DNA from: Lachnospiraceae bacterium
GTDB taxonomy: Bacteria; Bacillota; Clostridia; Lachnospirales; Lachnospiraceae
Reading direction: 5' to 3'
Assembly: GCA_910576385.1 (NCBI GenBank)
Contig: CAJTIR010000029.1
Span: 1-46,332, forward strand
DNA length: 46,332 nt
Both the position numbers and the translations under genes were made by a program. Within the stretch, counting starts at the first letter, position 1. Each line of letters begins with the position of its first letter. This document shows positions 32,041 to 40,400 of the stretch, in pieces. The notes under the pieces are model-generated. The model had not been told where the DNA came from. It saw only the letters and a program-made list of their open reading frames with translations, and ran no database searches.

Positions 32041-32125
32041 TTTGATTAAACCTCCATTTAAATATATTCAAATTAATACAACAATGATTAAAACCAATAA
32101 ATTCTATTTGACAAACTCTCAACAT
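32024..32125 (-). CDS. Possible leader peptide overlapping the B3/4 start
   Basis: A 33-codon frame with GAGG nine bases before its ATG overlaps the first 17 bases of the B3/4 gene. The product (MLRVCQIEFIGFNHCCINLN then a short tail) is hydrophobic with three Cys. It may be a translated leader, or chance. Confidence 0.2.
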   Translation of the reverse strand: MLRVCQIEFIGFNHCCINLNIFKWRFNQNEIIN

Positions 32126-32126
32126 C

Positions 32127-32191
32127 TACGTTATCCTCAAAATACACATTTTACTTACCTTGCACTTACAAAATAAGTTTAAGATAACGTA
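32127..32191. promoter_or_regulatory. Inverted repeat upstream of the B3/4 operon
   Basis: TACGTTATC (32127-32135) and its exact complement GATAACGTA (32183-32191) flank a 47-base AT-rich segment, about 90-150 bases before the B3/4 gene. The spacing suits two operator sites looping over a promoter. No regulator gene is adjacent. Confidence 0.4.
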
Positions 32192-32392
32192 TATTAAATT
32201 TGTCATCTGCCATCACTCGTAAAATTTGTATACTTAGTTTTCCTTTATCTCAATTCTCTGATACTTTACCAATAAAGCAAAATACTACATAAACCTTTAT
32301 ACATTATGTAATACAAATGTTATTTCACCTTTACTTCTTAATTTTCATTTACATTTTATCACCTGTTTCTCTAATTTAATAATTCGGTAACA

Positions 32393-32554
32393 ATTCAGAA
32401 CCCAGTATCACAGACAGTCCAGTAGAGTTATTTTCTCCATTAAAGAAACCTCCGTTTGTGGTTGAAAGGATTATCAAATTCATAAGAATGAAAATTTAGA
32501 CTCTTTCAAATAAATTCGGGAATCCTAACTTTCCATTTTTATTGGGTTCTGAAT
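32393..32554. mobile_element. MITE-like element with 12-bp inverted ends
   Basis: ATTCAGAACCCA at 32393-32404 and its exact complement at 32543-32554 bound 162 bases without a gene, with further partial pairing (TA after each end). It separates the radical SAM gene from the B3/4 operon. The ends differ from those of the element at 28951, so they belong to different families. A long transcribed hairpin is an alternative. Confidence 0.55.
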
Positions 32555-32618
32555 AACTAAAATTGTTATACTAAAAAAGCATAAAAGATATTCTCTATAA
32601 TTCGTCAATACATAAAGT

Positions 32619-33827
32619 TTATAGATTATAAATTCCACAACCACCCATCCTTAACAGTTTATTAGGATAATTTCTAAAATCATTTCTCAATAAAAGTTCA
32701 ATATCTACTGTATCAACTTTATCTATAAAACTATCTATCTTTTCCTGTATCGAAACGGTGTCTTTAAGCTCATTAAGCCATTTATGTTTACAATTTATAC
32801 AATCCATATCCAACGCATCATGAATAACTTTAATATCATTTGTTGCATTATAATCTTCAATAGCATTAATACATACCTCATTGCATACAGAACAATTATG
32901 TGTACATACTTCTGGTGGAGGGAAAAATTCAAAACCGCCAATTCTTACTAATCCCATATCATGTACCTGTACCATAACTTTTAATACAGACCAAATCCAC
33001 GGTGGACGATAATCTCCCATACTATAAAGTAAATGAATTAATGTGTTTTTTTGTACACTAATCGGTTCTAATGAAATTACATCTATTCCCTGTTCAAATG
33101 CCCATGTAATAGTATTTACTGAATCATCTATCGCTACAGATTCGCCTAAGAAAGGTGGTTTTAATAATACATAAGACAAACTTTTAACATCATATTTTTT
33201 TAATAGCTTAATAGCATTTTGAAACTCTATTAATTTAAATCCTTTATTTAAGCACATTTGTCGAATATATTCATCAGACGACTCTAAACCCATTCCAATT
33301 TCAATACGACGTCCTAAAATAGATTTTGTTAAAACTTGCAATTTATCTTCTGTGATATATTCAGGCCTTGACTCAAAAATTACATGTTTTATCTGTGGAA
33401 TACTATTTATCATATCATAAATACTTTTTCTTGCTTCAGGAGAAATTTCATTGTCATTAAAAAATGAACCTGCATTATATACACAAATCATAGGAATATC
33501 ACTAAAATCAATTTGAGCTATAATGGTTTGAAATTGCTTTTCATACTCCTCTGCAGTAATTTTTCTACCTCTTGTAGTACCCGCAAGATGGCCACACATT
33601 GCACATCCACCGTTTTCGTCATCTAACATCCATTGACACCCTGTAGAACGCAAATAAACAATCAGTCTTTTAATTTCATTCCCGTCTAAAAATCCTTTGC
33701 GGATTTCATAATCACCAACAGCATATGTATCCATATCAACTGGTGGTATTAAATGATGAATCTTTTGCAAAATCTTACCTAATTTTCTTTTTCTTTCTTC
33801 ATCTTTATAAACCATAGTAATCTCCAT
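32619..33827 (-). CDS. Elp3/RaSEA-like radical SAM protein
   Basis: A 402-residue radical SAM protein whose cluster motif is C-x9-C-x2-C (STGCQWMLDDENGGCAMCGH), the spacing seen in Elp3 and in archaeosine-pathway RaSEA-type proteins rather than the usual CxxxCxxC. It is followed by CVYNAGSFFND, FESRPEYIT and a GMGLESSDEYIRQM segment, then KPPFLGE. The C-terminal ~120 residues have paired cysteines (CTHNCSVCNEVC; CINCKHKW) as a likely metal site. Elp3 and RaSEA modify tRNA; whether this one does is not shown. ATG at 33827 follows AAAGGGGGCGG; another ATG lies 12 bases downstream behind GGAG. It is divergent from small RNA copy B. Confidence 0.8.
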   Translation of the reverse strand: MEITMVYKDEERKRKLGKILQKIHHLIPPVDMDTYAVGDYEIRKGFLDGNEIKRLIVYLRSTGCQWMLDDENGGCAMCGHLAGTTRGRKITAEEYEKQFQTIIAQIDFSDIPMICVYNAGSFFNDNEISPEARKSIYDMINSIPQIKHVIFESRPEYITEDKLQVLTKSILGRRIEIGMGLESSDEYIRQMCLNKGFKLIEFQNAIKLLKKYDVKSLSYVLLKPPFLGESVAIDDSVNTITWAFEQGIDVISLEPISVQKNTLIHLLYSMGDYRPPWIWSVLKVMVQVHDMGLVRIGGFEFFPPPEVCTHNCSVCNEVCINAIEDYNATNDIKVIHDALDMDCINCKHKWLNELKDTVSIQEKIDSFIDKVDTVDIELLLRNDFRNYPNKLLRMGGCGIYNL

Positions 33828-33869
33828 TCCGCCCCCTTTGGCTGGCGGCAAAAATTGTAATGAAAGTGA

Positions 33870-33898
33870 TTCACACCTTCAAGTTTTCGTGTTACAAT
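33870..33898 (+). promoter_or_regulatory. Promoter of small RNA copy B
   Basis: TTCACA (33870-33875) and TACAAT (33893-33898), 17 bases apart, point away from the radical SAM gene and towards the structured element. Confidence 0.6.
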
Positions 33899-33904
33899 AG
33901 ACTT

Positions 33905-34012
33905 ACTATTAAGGCATCCCTGCATCAGTATCAGATGCACCCATCCGCAGGTACGTCTCTCTACTTAGGTGGGAATACTCTTAAATTGGTTCACAATGTG
34001 AGCCTATTTTTT
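33905..34012 (+). ncRNA. Candidate structured small RNA, copy B
   Basis: It has the same ordered elements as copy A at 26933: GGCATCCC, GATGCACCCA, GGTGGGAATAC and a terminator GGTTCAC-AAT-GTGAGCC followed by TATTTTTT (33988-34012). The sequence after the terminator is also alike in both copies (TTTTGGCNTAATTTAC), so a longer segment was copied. Loops differ while stems pair. It has a good promoter and a good terminator, so a transcript of about 110 bases is expected. Confidence 0.6.
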
Positions 34013-34029
34013 GTGTCCATTCCACGATT

Positions 34030-34409
34030 TTGGCATAATTTACTTTCTTTCACAGTAACACCTCACAATTATTTGTATCTAACCAGCTTTCACCTATATT
34101 TTAATTTAAAATATTACATCCAACTTAATATACTCATCAAATACTTTTCTAAACTTATTAAACCTATAAACTATTTCAAATTTTTCTAATTCGTTTCTCT
34201 TATCTTATATGATATCATACAACCCATATATACAAATTTCAACATTTTTTAATCGACATAATTCGATGAAATTTGACATTTTATAATATATCTAAATAAT
34301 TTACGCTAACTTTAAATAATACACATTTAAAAAAATCCCATCAATATTTTCATAAAAATATTACACAAAATCTAGCGTGCGATTTGATATTTTTCACGCG
34401 CTATGTAGA
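34030..34409. other. AT-rich spacer between small RNA B and the giant gene
   Basis: Nothing codes here on either strand that I can support. It ends with hairpins at the 3' end of the giant gene. Confidence 0.5.
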
Positions 34410-34433
34410 GCGGCATCCGTTTCCTGATGCCGC
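34410..34433 (-). terminator. Hairpin after the giant helicase gene
   Basis: GCGGCATC pairs perfectly with GATGCCGC around an 8-base loop, directly after the stop. A weaker second inverted repeat (TAGCG...CGCTA type) and an AT-rich run follow. The missing immediate T run makes it an imperfect terminator. Confidence 0.5.
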
Positions 34434-34438
34434 ATAAA

Positions 34439-37400
34439 TTATCTCTCACGTTCTGTCTTTTTCCGTTTTAGCTCAACCTCCTTTCCCTCTACGACTTCAT
34501 CTAACAATATCTTATCTTTTTTATCCAAATCCAGGAGTGCATTCAGTTCTCCAAGCCTTGCCACTTTTTCAGACAGTTCCTGCTCTCTGGGAAACTCTTT
34601 CTTTGCTTCCTCTTTTGCTGTTTCTAGCTGAACATACAGCGTCTTTAAACGTTCCCTGCACTGTTCCAGGCTGTCTGGAATTTTCTCTATCTCATGGTCT
34701 ATTCTTGTAATGTTTCCATAAAGGTCTTTGCCAAGGGTGACATGATATGTCCGTTTTCCCTTCAAAGCAACCACAAATTTCCTACTAAAACTTTCATAGG
34801 AAAGCTCCATTTGAAACCCACGGTATACCCCAAGCGGCACGCTCTCTGGCGATTTCATCGCTTTGCAGGCATCTAAAAGCGCCTGTCCCGCTTCCTTTTT
34901 CTCCTGATATGTCCTGCCATTTATCTGCATTGGTGGAAATATGCTGCGCTCTGACGGCGTATGGGCTTGTACCTGCGCCATGTCTGCCTCATATCCTGTG
35001 ATACGTTGTTTCTGTTCTTTTATTTCCTTTGGAAAATATCTGGCCACTTTATTTTCCATTTCATACTTCTGGTTCAGGAAGCTTTGTTTTAACAATTGCA
35101 GTTTTGACACCTGGATGTCCAGCTCCATCTTCTCTTTTATATACACATTTCCAGTCGCCAAGGCTTTAATTTCTGCGTAAGAAAGGGCGGCCTCATCAAT
35201 ATCTTCCATACTGCGGACAGGGCTTTTGCTTGTCATAATCTGGCTGATGAACTTCTGCTTGTTTTCAATCACCTGATACAAAAATGCGTCAAATGTTCCC
35301 TCTGTGACATACCGAATAATAGCAACCTTCTTGTTTGTATTGCCTTGCCGAACCGTCCGGCCAAGCCTCTGCTGTAAATCGCGCGGGCGCCAGGGTACGT
35401 CCAAATCATGGGATGCAACAATCAAATCCTGCACGTTCATCCCTGCTCCCATTTTAAAAGTACTGCCCATTAAGACACGGACAGCACCCCTCCTTACTTT
35501 GGAAAACAATTCTTTTTTCTTTGTATCGGTATCTGCGTGGTGAATAAATGCAATCTCTTCTGGGGGGATTCCTTTTGCAACCAGCTTATCCCGAATATCG
35601 TTATAAACGCTGAATGTGCCGTCATTTTTTGGCGTCGACAAATCACAGAACAACAGTTGTGTTAATTTTTTCTCCCTTCCCTCTTCCCAAAACTTATAAA
35701 CCTCCTCCACACAGACATTTATTTTGCTCCCTGGCTCGTCTGGCAGCATCTCATTGGCTAACCTTTGGTCTAAAGCCAGCTTACGCCCGTCATTGGTGAT
35801 AAGCAGCATGTTATCCGACGCTGGGTCTACCATGCCGTTTCTGACACGCTCCGCACGGTTCCCCAATTCTTCCACCATTTCTTTTTGCATTTCGCTAAGT
35901 TTTACATGGATAACACGGTATTCCGCTTCTGGCACAGGCAGATTTAACATATCTGCAGTCTGGATGTCTGCCACTTCCCGAAACATCACCATAAGCTCTG
36001 GCAGGTTATAAAACTTTGCAAACCTCGTTTTCATCCGGTAACCGCTGCCTTCTGGGGCAAGCTCTATCGCAGAAACCGTTTCCCCAAACGTGGACGCCCA
36101 TGCGTCAAAGTGCTGCAGATGGCTCTCCTCCAGGGTGCCATACTGTAAATAACGCTGCATGGTGTAAAGCTCCGTGATGGAATTGCTGATGGGAGTTCCG
36201 GTAGCGAATATGACGCCTTTCCCTCCAGTCAGTTCATCTAGGTATCTGCATTTTAAAAACATGTCTGAAGATTTCTGCGCCTCTGTCTGTGCAATCCCTG
36301 CCACATTCCTCATTTTCGTGTATAAAAAAAGATTTTTGTAACTATCCGCCTCGTCCACAAACAGGCGGTCAATGCCCAATTCTTCAAAGCACACCACGTC
36401 ATCCTTACGGCTCTGGTCATTTAATTTTTTCAGCCTGCCCTCCAGTGACTTCTTACTTTTCTCAAGCTGCTTTACCGTAAAACGGCTCCCCTTATGACAC
36501 TTTGCTTCCAGGATGCCGTCCATCACTTCCTCAAGCTGCTTGTGCAGCATCCATTGCTGGCGTTCCACGCTCAATGGAATACGCTCAAACTGAGAATGCC
36601 CGATGATGACCGCATCAATATCGCTGGTAGCTATCCTTGCACAGAACTTCTTGCGGTTTTTTGTTTCAAAGTCCTTTTTCGTCGCCACAAGAATATTCGC
36701 GGCCGGATATAGCTGTAACCATTCTGCTGCAAACTGCTCAATAATATGGTTTGGCACCACGACCATTGATTTGCTGCACAGCCCCAGCCGCCTGCTTTCC
36801 ATCGCTGCCGCCACCATCGTGTAAGTTTTGCCAGCTCCCATCACATGGGCAAGCAGCGTATTTCCTCCATAAAGGATGCGGGCAATGCCGTTCTTCTGGT
36901 GCTGCCTCAATTGGATTTCAGGGTTCATGCCATAAAAATTCAAGTGGCTCCCATCATATTCCCTTGGCCTAACCGCATTGAAATGTTCATTGTAATAGGA
37001 AGCCAGGCGCTGTCTGCGTTCCGGCTCCTGCCAGATCCAATCCTGGAATGCCTGTTTGATTAAATCCTGTTTTCCCTGCGCAATGGCGGTTTCTTTTTTA
37101 TTAAGGACAGCTTTCTTCTTGCCTGCATCGTCCACTTCATAATCATAAATGCGGGTATCCCGCAAATTCAAGGTATCTTCCAAAATTTTATAGGCATTGG
37201 CGCGGTGCGTCCCGTAGGTATTATTCGCTTTGACATTTCCTTTGTCGATGCTCTTTCCCTCCACCCGCCATTCCCCAGTGGATTTTGAATAATAGATTTT
37301 AAAATGCTCCCTTAAATACCCTGGGGGTTCCAGCAATTCAAACATAAAATTTCCCACATCTTCCGTGGGTATCCAGGTCGCCCCCAGCCGGACGCTGATT

Positions 37401-40400
37401 TCCGCTGCGGAAAGGTCTTTGGGCTGCACCCGCTCCAATGCCTGCACATTGGTTTCATATACTGGGTCTGACTGTGCTGCAAGTTTCGCCTCCTTCAGTT
37501 TCTTTCGTACATTGCCGGAAAGGTATTCATCTTCCGAAACAAACTGCGGCTCGACACCTTTGATATCTGGCAGGCGGAAGATTACCCCTCTTAATTCCTG
37601 CTCAACTTCTTCGGCTCCCTTTCCTGTGAGCTGGCACATATACTCCATATCCACACAGGCTTTCTCTGATAATGACAGGGATAATGCTTCGCTGGCCGTT
37701 TCCACTTTTGTGACCGCTTCATGGGCTTTAATCGTGCGTTTGGTAAACATATCGGCTTTTCGTTCCAGCGTCCCGTCCTCTGCAAGCACCTCAAGGGAAC
37801 ACAAAAGAGGATAGCTGCTGTCATCTGCAAACACCAAATGGTTTGCCCTTGCATTCAAAAGCCCGTATTTGCTGCGGAACACATCATACAGGCGGTTTAA
37901 TTCCCTCTGCCCCTTTTGAATGTCTGCATCAGGATAGCCATCCCTCTGGAATGCAATCAATTCCCGCACACAGTCACGGATTTCCACCATGCCCTTGACA
38001 CGGTTTGCCCCTGTTTTGGACAGCTCCACAGGCTTCATGCGGCTGTTTTCCCTATAATAAATATTCCCGTCCGAGACAGTAAAAGAGTAATTTGCCACAT
38101 TTGGGTCTGCTGGGATGGCGTTGGCTGTTTCCTCCACCAATTCGCCTGTTTCATATTCCGAAATTTCAGCATGGATATTGGCAATAGCCTCTTCCAACAA
38201 ATCCTTCAATTCCTTCCCTGGATGCGGACGGCAGACGCTATCCATGCCATACTGGGTGTGTTCCATTGCCATTTCCCCAAGTGCCATCTCTGGATGTTCT
38301 ATAAAATAGTGGTTTTGGGTGATGCCATTTTCATCCGTGTTCAGGTATATCCAATCCGGTTCCGCTTCCACCATGCGGTCACGCTTCTGTAAAAACAAAA
38401 TGTCCGCTGTTACCTGTGTCCCTGCATTCTTAAGGAACGTATTATTTGGAAGGCGTATTGCACCTAAAAGTTCTGCCCGCTGTGCGATATATCTGCGCAC
38501 AGATGGGTTTTTCTTATCCATTGTCCCCGATGAGGTAATGAAGGCAATCACGCCTCCTGGTCTGACTTTATCCAGTGTTTTGGCAAAGAAAAAATCATGC
38601 ACCAAAAAGTGGTATTTATCATACCGCTTATCAGAAACTTTGAACTGCCCGAACGGGACGTTGCCTATTGCCACGTCAAAAAAGCTGTCTGGCAGTTCTG
38701 CCTCTTCATATCCCTGCACTGCAATGGCAGACTTCTGATAGAGTTGTTTGGCAATGCGCCCCGATATGGGGTCAAGTTCCACGCCGTACATGTTACAGTC
38801 TGAAAGGCTCTTTGGCTTCATGCCAATAAAATTCCCCACTCCGCAGCTCGGCTCTAAGATATTCCCTGTTTTTAATCCCATACCCTCCAATGCCTGGTAA
38901 ATGGCTCGGATGACCACGGGCGGCGTATAGAATGCGGTTAGTGTGGATTCCCTTGCAGCGGCATATTCCTCCTCTGTCAGCACAGTTTTTAATTCCAGAT
39001 ATTCATTGCCCCATGCGGATTTGGTTTCGTCAAAGACGTCTGGCAACCCGCCCCATCCCACATACTTTGCAAGTATTTCCTGTTCGTCAGGCGTCGCGTA
39101 TCTGTCCTCTTCCTCACATTTTTTTAATAACTGTATGGCTGCAAGGTTCCTGTGGAACTTTTCTTTTTGCGTGCCGTAGCCTAATGCATCATCCAGAATA
39201 CAGTACTGGCTGCGCTGTTCTTTGGGGATTTCAGGGTGCAGGCCAAAACTCTCGCTCCTGCCCGCAGGCTTTTTTTGCTCCCATGTTGGGATAAATCCGC
39301 TTTCTATCAGACGATTTTTCTCAGAACCATCCTTCTGTTGCTTAGTATTTTCAAGTTCTTGTACTGTTTCTTTTTTCTGGTGTTCTTTCGGTTCTCCCTG
39401 TCTTTTTGCTTCCTTCCCCTGCGCTTTGTTTTTTGGGTGTTCTTCTCGTTCTTGCTCTGCCCCCTTTTGTTTCTGGTTTAGTGTATTTTCTTTCAACAAA
39501 GTATCTTCTTTGGCGTCAGCCTCCTGGACTGGCTCATATCCCTGCTGCTGGATGTTATTAAACCACTGCCTTGCAAACTGATTTAATTCTTTCTCAAGCC
39601 TTTTATTGTGGACACCATTCGATATTACTCTTTGAAAAAGGTGCAAATTATCCTGCTGATACGTCCTGGCATTCAGCATCTTAGTTTCATGGTCATATTC
39701 AAACTCCATGTCTGGGTCTGCAAGAGCATCCCCATTATGACTATAATAGTGGGAAACAGCAATTCGTCTTTCTCCAATGCGTTCAATGGTGAGCGGCATA
39801 AAAGATTTCCCTGCTGTAAATCTTTTTGACTCCTGTTCCCCTGACAAAACCTCTGGGGCAAGTTCCAGCACTGACCGATAATTCTTTTCTGCGATGGTAA
39901 ACCTCCCTTTGCGGGATTTCTTTTTTTCTTGCGATTCTAAAAATGCCTGGGATTCTGGAATTGTATTTCTGACCGCTTTCTCCTGCAAAGGCTGCTTTTC
40001 TTGCAGGTGGTCATTAGCAGGATTTTCCCTGACTTTTTTCTCAAGCTCCCCACGGGGCATTTCTTCTGTGAATAAAGGATACTCCATATCCCGCAGCACC
40101 GCCGTTTCATCCGACAAAAATTCGATACGATATTCTTTCGCGCCGATGAAAACAGCCGTGTCTACTTGAAGGTTATAAGGCGGATGCATGGATGGCAGGT
40201 TCCCGATACTCTCAATTAACTCTTTCAACCCTGGATATAACTCATCCCCACTCTCCATGTCCGCAAAAATATCAGATAAATAGCTATAAATTTCCCTTAC
40301 CGACTGTGGGTGGGAAAGCTGCCCTTCCAGCTCTGCCAATACTTCTTCCTGCGTCTGCCCCTCTTCTACATTGATTTGGTACTCATAAGGGGCATACGCT

